Notes under the pieces: generated by a model
Database searches by the model: none
The model's input: the letters and a program-made list of their open reading frames with translations, nothing else
What the model was told of the DNA's origin: nothing
Program-made: the position numbers and the translations under genes
Assembly (NCBI RefSeq): GCF_040954835.1
Contig: NC_090711.1
Coordinates: forward strand, 6,765,501 to 6,829,500
Origin: Lepisosteus oculatus
Taxonomy: Eukaryota > Chordata > Actinopteri > Semionotiformes > Lepisosteidae
DNA: 64,000 nucleotides
Direction: 5' to 3'
In this document: positions 54,801 through 63,850 of the stretch, one piece after another
How positions within the stretch are numbered: position 1 is the first letter of the stretch
Layout: every line of letters begins with the position of its first letter

Positions 54801-57800
54801 AGTCTACAGAGACTTAACAGCATGACTTTTGTACCTCACTATCCCTCCTGGCCCAGTACTTCCGCATACACCCCTATGTCTTAAGCAAAACAATAGCTAG
54901 AATGAGTTTAAAAAAAACAAAACTGTTCTTCTGCTAAGAGCAACACAATTATCAATTTACTGTAGATTACATACAGCCTGAGGTCATCTGTCATTGCGGT
55001 TTGAATTTTAAAAAAACATTAAGAGTGGCTGCAGTCTTCATCTTGTATACCACAAGAAAGAAAACAAGTCAAACAATATCGGTCCATCCTTTAAAAGAAA
55101 AAGAGATGCCACATGTGGTTTAAACTCATACTAAAATAACATCAAGAAGTGACCAAAGTGCAAAGCCTACATACATCACAGCACTCTCGTGTATATATAT
55201 ATATCTGCACAAGAAGCTACATACTCCTTGAAGGTATTTATTTTTGCAATAGGACAATTGTTACAACTTGATCGTGCTCTGCTGAGATTTTATTTCTACA
55301 CTCTGACTTTCACTGGGGGTTATGATAAACCTCATGGCACTCAGCCAATCACAACTGAAGAGAGACAGAAATGGATGGTGAAATACAGGCAACTGTATAG
55401 TTTCTCGAGTTGCTCAAAGAAAGAGTTAAAGGTAAAAATATTTTCTAGATTTGTCTTGACATATGAATCAAAGAATAAAATAAGATTTCTATCAGCAATT
55501 GCTTCACAGAACTCAGAAATAGCAAGTTGATGCATCTTTAGCAATAAAACCCTCTTAAACATTTGTCAGTGAACCTGTGGCACGATTCCTTCATGATTTG
55601 TGACCCTTCAATGCAAGAATATTTCAATTCAAAGTTCGATGATTTCACTCGAGAACAGCCTTCTACTAAAGATTCTTAGAATTTAATTAAGAATTTGACT
55701 GCACTGTTCCTGAATCTTGACCTACATTTTCTTTATTCTGAACATTCACAAGCACTTTGAACTGCTGCTGTGTGAGTATGTGCAGTTGACTTTGAAACAA
55801 AGTTTTGCAATCGAAAATGTCAGACTTTTGCCAATATATTTTGGTACGTGATGAAAGCTGTTAAAGCATGTATAGCAGTCACTCAAATTAAAGGACCCAG
55901 TTGTAGTAAAATTCGAATTATAGTACAAAGTATTCAGTTTTTTTAGACACAATAGTTACAAAAATTACAGAAAGCAATAATTCAAGTATTATAGAATATT
56001 GCAATATAAAACCAATATAGAATTGTGATATTCAGGTGCTAAGAAATCAACAAGCCCAAACTGCTAACATAAAGAATCAGCCTTGTGTTTCCTTGTGTCC
56101 AATCCAAGCCAGTACACTAGGCCAGGGGCTGAGATCACAAGGGCAGCAAGGCAGTAGATGAAAAGGCCAAAGACCCTGGCCTAAAAAACAGAGTAGCGTA
56201 GTAGTGCTCATTCCTTGTTCAACGTATCCCTCAGGTGCCAACAGAAAAATCTGAAGGGCTGATTTTAAAGCCATCAAACGGTTCACACTCTTGCTGACAT
56301 ACCTAGAGAGTTTCAGATGCAGATGGCCCATTTCATGTCGCTGCACTGCCATACCGAGCAGCATGCGGGGCTTGTACATAACCCAGTATAGTGCTCATCT
56401 TCCAAGATATAATAAAACAATACTTCTGCTGGAATTATGGAGAAGTGGAACAAGTTCTTCAGTGGGCCCTAGTCCTTCAGTCACCATGACACCATTGACA
56501 TACAACACTGCGCAACAAGAGTCTTTCCTACGTTTTGGTTTGGCAAAATGTCCTTTTGTCTCTCATGTTCGTACATAACAGTTACAGGCAACAGCAGTGG
56601 GAGCATGTATCTGGAACAACGTTAATCACTAATTTATTAAGTGAAACTTTTTTTTTAAAGTCCATTAAATAGGGAATGTCACCTCTTCTGTATAATCTGA
56701 CCACTTAACTCGCTCTAGTGACTGGTGGTGGTGATGTTTGGAAGCCTTTTCCAACGTGATAAGCAAGGTGCATCAAATGTAGAGATTTCAAAACTAAGAT
56801 AATGTACAAAAGGACTGAGCTGAGAACTGACAAATATAATAAATAAAGTGCTCGATTGCTTCGAGAGTAAAAACGAAGGCCTGTTTTTCTCATGTAGTGT
56901 ACTAAGCAGATAAAAATGTCTCTTTGTTTCCCTCCTGCTTGCCATGAAAACAACAAACCACCATACAGAATTCCAATCGTTTACCATACTGAGCCCCCCT
57001 CAGTAAAGTTCCCTTTCTGTAAATTAACAGACTATATTAGCTAATATTGTCCAACCTGGTGTATCAAGTGGATTATGTGATCTTGCATGAGGTGTTGCAA
57101 GTATCTGCAAAGTGCAGATAAAAAACAAGAATTTATTGAATGTTACATCCGGTGCTGAACACAGCAGTTAATCAAGACATTAGCTTTCTTATGAAAAAAA
57201 GGATTATGTCCCCTTACAGAGCATGTAGACCACCTATGGGCCAGGCTTATTCTTGAGGAGATGTGTGGTTTTCATAGTTTACACCCAGCATTTTGGCACT
57301 GTTGTCACAACTTGTATCAGCAATATTTGCATGTTGTTGGAACCCTTACGCATTGTATACATTACCTCAAGGCACTATTTTAAAATGTATTTAATGTTTT
57401 GATTTATTGCTAAGAGAAAAATAATCATTCCGTGCTACACAGGTACTGAAATAATCTAAATATAACTTTACAATGTACCAGCCTAATATAATTGATATCA
57501 TAGTACTCATGAAGGGACGTTACTATCATTTTTGTTTTTAGCCGAGCTTGGATTTCTAGATTGTACTTTAAAAAGTATATATTGAATGTACAAAAATGTT
57601 ATCAGCGCGAGATGCAACCTATAACACATTGTACTTGGTAAAAGCAGGCAAATACTTTAGAAATGTCGAATCATTCTTCGCTAAAGCAGTAGCGAATAAA
57701 TTGTTTTTTTTTTATGAGTAGCGAGAATCTACATGTCCAAACTTGTATTTATGGCTCCTGTACAGGCCTCATTGTTCGGTCATGAATAGACGCATAAAGA

Positions 57801-58471
57801 TAAAATGTGGTTTATAAAGGATAATGACATTAATTGCTAAACGGATGAAATCAATTTATGCTGCCAACAAGAATTTGCGTGCTGTAAAAAAAGCAGTATT
57901 TTTTCTCAAGGAAGTTGTAAAGTTTTATTATTACGCCATGCATCTGTGGACAATGTTGCAGTTTAAAAATGTTGGAAACTCTGGGAAAACAAACATCTAC
58001 GAATTAGTTGCAGAATGTCGCTACTTGTGTTAAGTAACACCAAACATTTTTGTAACATTTTTAGCAACTTTTGGAACGTATTATATTTTAAATCTTATTC
58101 GATACATAATCAGAATCCCAGCTGTAAAACATGTTATCAGGTTAAAAACGTAATTTTAAAACAAAACATTTAAAGACGCAGCTGCCAATATTTGAAAAAA
58201 CTAAAATTACGCATATACACAACTATGTTGTGCAGTAGTTCAACAAATACTTACTTTCTCCTTCAATTTTGTCTGTGCCTCTGGTCCATATAATTTGCCT
58301 CGTCTCAAGCTTGACTTGAAATGTTCTCCTCTCCGGCCGCTGAGATTTTTTGGAGTAATAGAGTGTCAGGACAGTGCCAAGCTCAAGGTCTCTGTACAGA
58401 TTGTTGACCTCCGCATCATTCTCGATCCAAGGAACTGATCCGTTGGAAAAGAAGCCCGTCGTCGTAGCCAT
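23681..58471 (-). CDS. plcg1: Phosphatidylinositol 4,5-bisphosphate phosphodiesterase gamma-1 (PLC-gamma1)
   Basis: Thirty-two coding exons on the minus strand: 58255-58471, 47103-47255, 46261-46354, 45909-45956, 43749-43833, 43142-43225, 41152-41174, 39932-40004, 39295-39396, 37121-37239, 36794-36879, 36326-36446, 35865-36033, 35080-35202, 34491-34592, 33654-33841, 33206-33406, 32063-32182, 31176-31356, 30721-30798, 30531-30634, 30157-30250, 29684-29753, 29138-29301, 27916-28012, 27269-27493, 26714-26862, 26024-26138, 25426-25587, 24792-24880, 24085-24290 and 23681-23723. Every intron is GT-AG and phases agree throughout, totalling 3885 nt and 1294 aa (human about 1290). The enzyme hydrolyses PIP2 to IP3 and diacylglycerol downstream of receptor tyrosine kinases, at the plasma membrane. 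The catalytic histidines are H331 (SSSHNTYLTG) and H376 (VIYHGH). The regulatory tyrosines Y767 and Y779 match human Y771 and Y783, and Y1257 matches Y1253. The start is the ATG at 58469-58471; a TTG two codons upstream is not used. No disruption was seen. Confidence 0.97.
24447..24690. repeat. interspersed repeat fragment in plcg1 intron 30
   Basis: The segment opens with AGGGTCTCCAGCCCTGGTCC and TGGAGGGCATCAGTCCAGCAG and later has TTAATTGATCAACTGCTTAA. This resembles a widespread fish repeat (CCCTGGTCCTGGAGGGC...). Possible relatives occur at about 34240-34420 and 50790-50870. Boundaries and orientation are uncertain. Confidence 0.35.
25426..28012 (-). CDS. plcg1: plcg1 exons 25-29: catalytic Y box and most of C2
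   Basis: Exons 25-27 (27916-28012, 27269-27493, 26714-26862) encode the Y half of the TIM barrel from about residue 934. They include [50 protein letters not shown] and [20 protein letters not shown], almost unchanged from human. Exons 28-29 (26024-26138, 25426-25587) begin the C2 domain at about residue 1091 with [17 protein letters not shown] and continue with [20 protein letters not shown]. Intron 27 holds a tRNA-type SINE. Confidence 0.95.
26283..26590 (+). repeat. tRNA-type fish SINE, near full length, in plcg1 intron 27
   Basis: The sequence runs from GGAGGCATGGTGGCACAGTG through CTGTCTGTGTGGAGTTTGC, GTGGGTTTCCTCCAGGTGCT, CCTCCCACAGTCCAAAGACA, GATGGACTGGCGTCCCCTCC and GGCTCCAGGCCACTGTGACC to GAATTGGATAAGCGGTTACT. 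This is the well-known fish SINE consensus nearly end to end. It is antisense to plcg1. No target-site duplication was firmly identified. Confidence 0.7.
29138..29753 (-). CDS. plcg1: plcg1 exons 23-24: second half of the split PH domain
   Basis: Exon 23 (29684-29753) gives [20 protein letters not shown] and exon 24 (29138-29301) gives [17 protein letters not shown]...[13 protein letters not shown], the C-terminal strands and helix that complete the PH domain begun before the SH2 domains. The 20 residues around [17 protein letters not shown] are among the more divergent from human. Confidence 0.93.
30157..30798 (-). CDS. plcg1: plcg1 exons 20-22: regulatory tyrosines and SH3 domain
   Basis: Exon 20 (30721-30798) encodes [20 protein letters not shown], with Y767 and Y779 equivalent to human Y771 and Y783, the activating phosphorylation site. 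Exons 21-22 (30531-30634, 30157-30250) encode the SH3 domain at about residues 790-850, with [15 protein letters not shown], the paired Trp at 824-825 and [11 protein letters not shown]. The SH3 binds proline-rich partners such as SLP-76 and CBL in mammals. Confidence 0.95.
31176..33841 (-). CDS. plcg1: plcg1 exons 16-19: tandem SH2 domains
   Basis: Exons 16-17 (33654-33841, 33206-33406) form the N-terminal SH2 from [20 protein letters not shown] at about residue 546, with the phosphotyrosine-binding FLVRESE (Arg582). Exons 18-19 (32063-32182, 31176-31356) form the C-terminal SH2 from [12 protein letters not shown], with [16 protein letters not shown] at about 687. The two domains dock on receptors and mediate autoinhibition in mammals. 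Confidence 0.95.
34491..35202 (-). CDS. plcg1: plcg1 exons 14-15: first half of the split PH domain
   Basis: Exon 14 (35080-35202) reads [13 protein letters not shown]...[20 protein letters not shown]. Exon 15 (34491-34592) reads [20 protein letters not shown] followed by an acidic NEDEEEQRE linker. These follow the X box directly and start the PH domain interrupted by the SH2-SH2-SH3 cassette. Confidence 0.94.
35865..39396 (-). CDS. plcg1: plcg1 exons 9-13: EF/X linker and catalytic X box
   Basis: Exons 39295-39396, 37121-37239, 36794-36879, 36326-36446 and 35865-36033. Key blocks are [20 protein letters not shown] (catalytic H331), [20 protein letters not shown] (H376) and [20 protein letters not shown], the conserved phosphodiesterase core. 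The intron between 37240 and 39294 carries a LINE remnant and a 5S-derived SINE. The intron between 36034 and 36325 carries a 16-bp G run. Confidence 0.95.
36122..36137. repeat. 16-bp poly-G tract in plcg1 intron
   Basis: An uninterrupted run of 16 G on the plus strand follows CTGGCATAG and is followed by AGGAAATG. Such runs can form quadruplexes and are error-prone in sequencing, so the length may be uncertain. Confidence 0.85.
37685..38095 (+). repeat. LINE reverse-transcriptase C-terminal remnant (CR1/L2-like)
   Basis: Translated on the plus strand with several stops and frame breaks, the segment keeps the pattern ...[13 protein letters not shown]..., then KTKKIER.., CKDRELFHS, and a closing block resembling a ...VWNxLPxHV(I)xAPSxxxFKxxLD end. 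This is the typical C-terminal region of CR1/L2-group reverse transcriptases. It is plainly a dead fragment. It is antisense to plcg1 and lies about 480 bp left of the SINE at 38574. Confidence 0.55.
38574..39110 (+). repeat. 5S-rRNA-derived SINE (SINE3 type), full length
   Basis: The head, 38574-38673, aligns by eye to 5S rRNA: GCAGCCATATCACCC, then CTGAAGCTCAGCAGGTGTGA and GGTCAGTACCTGGATGGGAG, covering the A-box, intermediate element and C-box of the internal pol III promoter. The body contains AGATGAGACGTAAAACCGAG, and the tail has GCTGTAAAGCACTTTGAGTG and AGAAAAGTGCTATCTAAGTG. Its 537-bp size fits 5S-headed fish SINE3 elements. It is antisense to plcg1. Confidence 0.85.
39932..47255 (-). 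CDS. plcg1: plcg1 exons 2-8: first PH domain and EF-hand region
   Basis: Exons 47103-47255 and 46261-46354 complete PH1 ([38 protein letters not shown]). Exons 45909-45956, 43749-43833, 43142-43225, 41152-41174 and 39932-40004 encode the EF-hand region: [37 protein letters not shown] and [14 protein letters not shown]. Exon 7 is a 23-nt microexon (MDIPFLQ plus two bases). Relative to human the [15 protein letters not shown] segment is four residues shorter. Confidence 0.93.
42744..42990 (+). repeat. decayed 5S-derived SINE in plcg1 intron
   Basis: GATCTGATCAGCTCTCAAAA and GAGCTAAGCAAGGCTGAG resemble 5S rRNA around the A-box. Further on, GATAACCTGTTAAACGAG and CTCCTGATTACC correspond to the SINE3 body motif AGATGAGACGTAAAACCGAG GTCCTGACTC seen at about 38785. 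This older copy lacks the recognisable tail. Confidence 0.5.
47256..58254 (-). other. plcg1: plcg1 intron 1 (11 kb)
   Basis: The large first intron runs between the PH1 exon 1 donor (GGAGAAA|GTAAGT) and the exon 2 acceptor (CACTTAG|TTGATAT). Its open frames look like chance and none resembles a known protein. Large first introns of signalling genes often hold enhancers, but no specific element can be supported by reading alone. A CCCTGG-type repeat fragment may lie near 50790-50870. Confidence 0.7.
58255..58471 (-). CDS. plcg1: plcg1 exon 1 (start codon, start of PH1)
   Basis: ATG at 58469-58471, reading [20 protein letters not shown] and continuing with [18 protein letters not shown] and [18 protein letters not shown]. 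From [20 protein letters not shown] onward it is nearly identical to human PLCG1; the first 20 residues differ, as expected for this end. The exon closes in phase 1 at 58255. Confidence 0.95.
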
Positions 58472-61270
58472 AGTCAATTCCTTGTTTGTTGGCCTTTCTC
58501 TTATAAAACACTAGAAGGCTTTAAAAGCAGGACACCTCTGAGTGACGGGTAATCGCTACAAAGGAAGATCCATTTTCACGGTGATGATTAGCAGGAGTAA
58601 TAATTATGATCCGGTTCCAGACACGGGACAGTCGGTACGTTCACACGCGCCCCTACCTTACAAAGAAGTCAGTCCAGAAAAAACTTCTGCTAGGGTCCAT
58701 TTTCATGAATTGGTGGGTAGCATATATTATGTGCAGAGGTCTGTCGGGTGCTCGCTTAAACTACAATGTGCATTAAAACAAATACAGCACTGTATTATTT
58801 CTTCAAAACCGCGAGAGAGGGAGAGAAAAAATGCCAACTTCTTTTTTTATTCCCCTACCTCACCACGCTAAATATCCCCAAGGATGAAAAATAAAATCTT
58901 CCACAGGTTCTACCAGCAATCCGTTACACGGTTAAGTTACAGCTCAGAAGTCTGTGTAATGGTAAAAAAAAAAATGTTTCCTTTCCATGTGAAGTTTCCT
59001 GCTGTCGATCTTGCGCCTCTATCCCTAGTACCGGTGCGCTAGAAGGAAAAACACACAATAAAATCGGTCTTTACGGATCCACTATCTTACAAAACGGTAT
59101 TGATTGGAGAGATGAGAGGGTAGGGGAAGTATGGCTGATCACTGCAGTCAAGTCAGGTTCTGCCTGTACAGTATTTTCTCTCGTCTTGCGCCCCTTCGCC
59201 TTACCTTCTCAAAATGTAATTGACACACGAGCACAACAATGCCGAACTAACACTCAAGCGCACTGGGATCTCGGCTCGGCGCACCGCACTTCCACGTTTC
59301 TTCTTTTTTTTAAAAAAAAAAGCCCGTCCTCTCCCTTTCCTTTCATCCCCGTGTGCATATGCCGATGCTCTTCAGTCCCGGGAAAAGCCTTGTGGTTTTT
59401 CCCTTGGCATCCTGTTAGGGAGCCTCCATTGAGTTAGCCATGCAAGCTAGTCGGTATCTGAAACATAGCAGCCCTTCCCCCTCTCCTACCCCCTTCTGCA
59501 CAACAAAGCGCCGGAGAGTTCAGCCTCTTAAAGACACACGACCGGCTTTCGGAGCTGTTTCTCCAACTAATGTCGAAAATGACGTCTAGAATTACCATCA
59601 GTCTGTTTGGGGCAGAAAGCAGCCGACGGGACCTGCAGAACATTCACAATAACAGCACTAACAATAATAAATGAACAATAATATAACTGATATAGCTATT
59701 ATTTGTGTTGACTGCAAACAACCGCTGTGCGTATTCTATCGAGCTATAACCTAAGATTGTGGTTTGCAAGTGATAGGGATTGAAAGAGAACGCATCCATC
59801 AACTTGAATAGTAGTATTTCAGGTGAAGCAAAGAAGCTTACAGGTGTACCAGCAACTGAACACGACTGCTCCAGTAAGAAACACGCAGCACTTGGGTGCT
59901 AAATGTAGACGTACCTATTTAAAACATGTATTAAATGCCTACGAAATTAAACTGGTCTTTAAAGAACTATTCCAGTGATGTCCAACTGCATGTAGACCAA
60001 ATAAATGTCCCGCTAATTGTAGAAAACAAGTAATGACATATTGCTGGTATTAATGACAATGACACAATACCGATGTCTCTGTAAAACAATTCTAGAACCT
60101 AAGACCCAAATGAAAATGGCCAAATTCATACCTTATAAACCTACCTATCTTACCTGGGATTTGACTTCTACCATACCGAGGTGTATAATCGATACAGAAA
60201 TTAGTTTTTTTTTAGAATTGCAATGTTAGTCATTGCCCGAAAAGCAGTGTTCCCCCGGGTGTATCTTCCGATTCTGTTTTTTTTTTTAAAAAACAGATTT
60301 CAACGTGGCATATTTCTAAGGATTTCACACGCAGCTCGTCCGTACACATCCATCTTTCGGCACAGCTCCTTCACGGCATGATTCAGCAAGCACGTGTTTT
60401 CGTGACGAGTTAACATTTGGGTACATTTCTGAGTTCGGAGAAATACAAATAGAAAGAAACAAACAAAAAAACAACTAATTGAACCGATGTGTTAAGTTTT
60501 CAAGCACCCACAGTACGTCCCCTGCTCCATCTCAGCCGTGAGAAATGAAATCCCGGAGACTCTGCGGAGACCTCGCGTGGTGGGAAGAGGAAAAGGACGG
60601 CGGCCCCTAATTTCCACTCCACTCCGGCGTCAGACCCGAGAGAGAGGTGGAAGATTGTGATGCCATTTCGGTCACTTTTTTTTAAGCGCTCAGTCAGCTC
60701 TGGTGGAAGGTGGCGAAGCGGGGGCGTCGCCAGGAATTGATTTTTGGGTGGGCCTGTGCAAAAGTGGGTGGCCTGGGCCCCGTCCTGCCAGCATAGGGGC
60801 ACCCCTCCAATTTATAATGCAATCCTCGAGCGGTATAATCAAACAGTAGAAGTAGCTGAACCTTATGTATACACACTGTCTCTCTCACACACACACACAG
60901 GTTAAGCAACAATTGCCTAGGCTGCCACGGCGGACACACACAAAAAAACCAATCGGTGCCTATCTCTGTTGTGAGGTTTTGGCTTCTAGACCAGACGCAG
61001 GCGCCGGGGTTGGAATTGAATATGTCGATAATCTCGTCACTGTCTAGAGAGTCGGCAAATTCCCGTTCAAATGGCAGCTAGTTTGCAGAGGTCTCTCATA
61101 CGAGGACATCGTTTTTAGCTAAAGAAAAGCTGCAAGAGCTCATTTTCACTTGTTGCTTGTAACAGTTCTAAGTATTTCGTATGCCTGCTTTTAGATTGCT
61201 CAGTAGTTTTACGAGTTACTCTGAAGTTAATATTTTATTGCAAAACGCAAGATTCAAAATCCGGCCGAAA
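58472..61270. promoter_or_regulatory. plcg1: plcg1 upstream region
   Basis: No coding sequence recognised. The 5' UTR and promoter of plcg1 must begin within the first kilobase or so. CG-containing patches at about 59230-59640 and 60520-60800 are the most promoter-like. No TATA box is evident. The 3' end of top1, the neighbour in mammals, is not visible here. Confidence 0.4.
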
Positions 61271-61279
61271 TATTGTATT

Positions 61280-61580
61280 ATAAATACCATGCAGGGTTTA
61301 CCCCGTCTGCCGAGTTCAAGCGCTCTGTTAAAGTTTGTGCCGTTGAAAGTAACTTCCCAGTTTCTTTCTTTCCCGAGATATAGCGCCTTCTTTTTTTGGG
61401 AGGGGTGTGTGTGAGACATCACTCAGACACCTACAACGTCGTAGGGGAACCGGACGGGTCTCAATTGTTAGTGCTACGTTTGTGCCGGTTTGTGCAGTTA
61501 AAAGTAGAGTTTGTGCTGCTTTCTTTTCCGAGATATAGCGCCTTGATTTTTCGGGTAATCACGTGACTATCTACAATGAA
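61280..61580 (+). repeat. left copy of an unnamed repeat family (GAGATATAGCGCC modules)
   Basis: Modules, left to right: ACCCCGTCTGCCGAGTTCAA with GCGCTCTGTTA; TTTCTTTCCCGAGATATAGCGCC; CTACAACGTCGTAGG; GTTAGTGCTACGTTTGTGCC; CGGTTTGTGCAGTTAAAAGT; and a second TTTCTTTTCCGAGATATAGCGCC. The GAGATATAGCGCC module therefore occurs twice, about 155 bp apart. The same modules return in opposite orientation at 63565-63850. No coding potential. Family name unknown. Confidence 0.7.
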
Positions 61581-62283
61581 GTTTACAGGGACCAACAAAC
61601 TCGGTACTTGAACCCCTGATTGTGATGAAAACAATGGGGGCAATTTGTCAAAATAAAAGTCACGACCACCAGATCATTCAGTTGTGATCTTTGATCAGTT
61701 GACCCCAGACTTTGCAGCCTTTACACGAATAAACTGTCTTACATTTAGGGAGGAGTTACTATGTTAGTTCATTGGGTTTGGTGTTTTCGTTTAATTTTTT
61801 AACCATGTTCTCGAAAATGTATTGCTTGTATACTCCTTTCACTGGTGAAGAGACCATTTCCAAATCACCGCTGGTATAACACGAGAGCCCATTTTCACAT
61901 TTTTAGGTATTAGTTTCAAGATCGATATAATTTAACAATACAAAATAAATTGAAAGCACGAGCATAATAATATAATGATCACAGACTTTACATTTCTAAT
62001 CATTTTTGAAGTAAAAAGCAGAAGGTGTTTCCCCTACCTTAAATATACGATTAAAATTGTTCAAATACCATTAATTCATTAAAGAAAGCAGTTATATTGC
62101 AAATAAAAATGTATTTATTTCGAAGAGTACGGGAGATTGTGAATCAATAAAGACATTAAAAAATAAGCCGATGTAGTTATTTTGCAAATAAGTAAAGCAA
62201 TTAAAATTAAAAATAGATTCTCATTGACATTAAACAAGCCGATCCACCTGGCGCTGCTAGCTTGAACAGCTCTCAGCCCCGTG

Positions 62284-62350
62284 ATTGGCTAAACCCCCGA
62301 ACAGTCCGGGCAGCGATTGGGTGAAGAGTGAGAATCGACACTCTGATTGG
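62284..62350 (-). promoter_or_regulatory. triple inverted CCAAT (NF-Y type) cluster
   Basis: ATTGG (CCAAT on the minus strand) occurs at 62284-62288, 62316-62320 and 62346-62350, spaced 32 and 30 bp, each followed by CTAAA or GTGAA/GTAAA. A fourth lies at 62426-62430, and an ETS-like GCGGAAGTT near 62363. Regular three-turn spacing of CCAAT boxes is characteristic of NF-Y-driven promoters. No gene start has been tied to it, and the direction of transcription is unknown. Confidence 0.5.
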
Positions 62351-62589
62351 GTAAAGCGCCACAGCGGAAGTTCTGTGTGTACCGTGTGTGCTGTATGAGC
62401 ACGCTGGATATACAGTAACACATCCATTGGTTTCCAATTATTGATCAAGGCGCACTGAGGTCAAAACTGAATAGCAGACACAGAATGTCATGGCATCCAC
62501 AGCGCGTTCACGACTCCGATAACCTGTCACGATAGAAGTGCGCATCACGATCACATCACGATACCCATTACGACTGGCGCATAACAGTC

Positions 62590-63190
62590 AAGGCGCCACA
62601 TTAAGCATATATATCGCGATGTGACATACCCGGATAAAACGCCCCCGCCCCCATGTCTCGACATGGAGCCCACATGTCGCGATATGGCGTTCCCCGATTA
62701 AAAACCTACTCCCTTGTCGCGAGACTGAGTACACTTATCGCGATATGACAAACGCCCCCCGCGCCCATGTCGCGATATGAAAGGCCATATATCGCGATAT
62801 GGCATGCCCCGCGAAAACCGCCCACCCCCATGTCGCGACATGAAGCCCGTATATCGCGATATGACATACTCCGTCAAAAGTGCCCCGCCCCATATCGCGA
62901 CATGAAAGGCCATATATCGCGATATGACATGCCCAGCTGAAAACGCCCACCCCCCATGTCGCGACATGAAGCCCATATATCGCGATATGACATACTCCAT
63001 CAAAAGTACCCTGCCCCATATCGCGACATAAAAGGCCCTATATCGCGATATGACAAACCCGTCAAAATGCCCCGCCCCCATGTCACGACATGGAGTCCAT
63101 ATGTTGCAATAGGACATACCCTGACAGGATATGCTGAACCTTTATCACGACACAAAGTCCATATATCGCGACACGACACATCCTGTCTGT
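62590..63190. repeat. 62-bp minisatellite with paired TCGCGA palindromes
   Basis: Fifteen exact TCGCGA and four degenerate sites begin at 62614, 62656, 62677, 62717, 62738, 62770, 62792, 62833, 62854, 62895, 62917, 62959, 62980, 63021, 63043, 63083, 63104, 63145 and 63166. Steps alternate 21-22 and 40-42 bp, apart from one 32. Many sites extend to longer palindromes (CATGTCGCGACATG, ATATCGCGATAT). Two unit subtypes alternate: one with GAAGCCC and one with GAAAGGCC between the paired sites. The longer spacer often holds CCCCGCCCC. Open frames here are repeat artefacts. Confidence 0.93.
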
Positions 63191-63564
63191 CTATATCCTG
63201 TCCTGATATGAGACAGTGCCAGGGTGGCATGGAAGCACGGCACCAGTCGTGATATACATTGCCGCGATATACATGGGGTCCCTTTTTATGACATGCTGCG
63301 GAGGTCTTGTCGCCATGGTATCCCACAGTTACGCATTTGGCAACAGCGTGTCACGGTAGGGAAAGAAAAGGAAAACGTGCCTTATAAAATAAAAACCATA
63401 GATCTTACAATCACGGTGATTTTACATACATTAAAACCACAGGTTTATGTCATAGATGGTTAACTTGTTGTCTTGCGTCATGTCTTGGGATTATTCACAT
63501 GTAACGAGGCTCATATGTTTATGGATATTGATTGTCTTTGAAATGTTAAGGGTACGAGCTAAAC

Positions 63565-63850
63565 TGTAACAGAGCGCTGTAACTCGGCAGACGGGGTCAC
63601 TGGAGGTAAAAGTCACCGTGCATGGTCAGGTGATCACCGGAAAAACAAGGCGTTATATCTCGGGAACGAAAGCAGCAAACGTAGCACTAACGAATGAGAC
63701 CGGTTTGGTTTTCCTACGACATTGTAGGGGAGCTGAGTAATGTCACGACAGCGAAAAAACAAGGCGTTATATCTCAGAAACGAAAGCCGCACAAACGCGA
63801 CTTTTAACTGCACAAACCGGCAGACGTAGCACTAACGAATAAGGTGGGTT
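63565..63850 (-). repeat. right copy of the unnamed repeat family, inverted
   Basis: On the plus strand the order is AACAGAGCGCTGTAACTCGG with CAGACGGGGT; GGCGTTATATCTCGGGAACG; CGTAGCACTAACGAATGAGA; CCTACGACATTGTAGG; a second GGCGTTATATCTCAGAAACG; ACTTTTAACTGCACAAACCG; and CGTAGCACTAAC. Each is the reverse complement of a module at 61280-61580, with moderate divergence. Again two copies of the GTTATATCTC module are present, about 120 bp apart. Confidence 0.7.

Noticed and set aside
59434-59643. Possible small gene upstream of plcg1
   Set aside because: Short frame in a CG-containing patch, no similarity to known proteins; more likely upstream promoter or 5' UTR DNA.
62614-63171. TCGCGA array as a CRISPR array
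   Set aside because: Spacers are themselves repeated, not unique, the host is a vertebrate, and the repeats are simple palindromes.
62698-63326. Open frames with repeated ISRYM/HVATWG-like peptides on both strands
   Set aside because: They are produced by translating the 62-bp minisatellite; frames exist on both strands and shift with the unit length, with no start context or splice structure.
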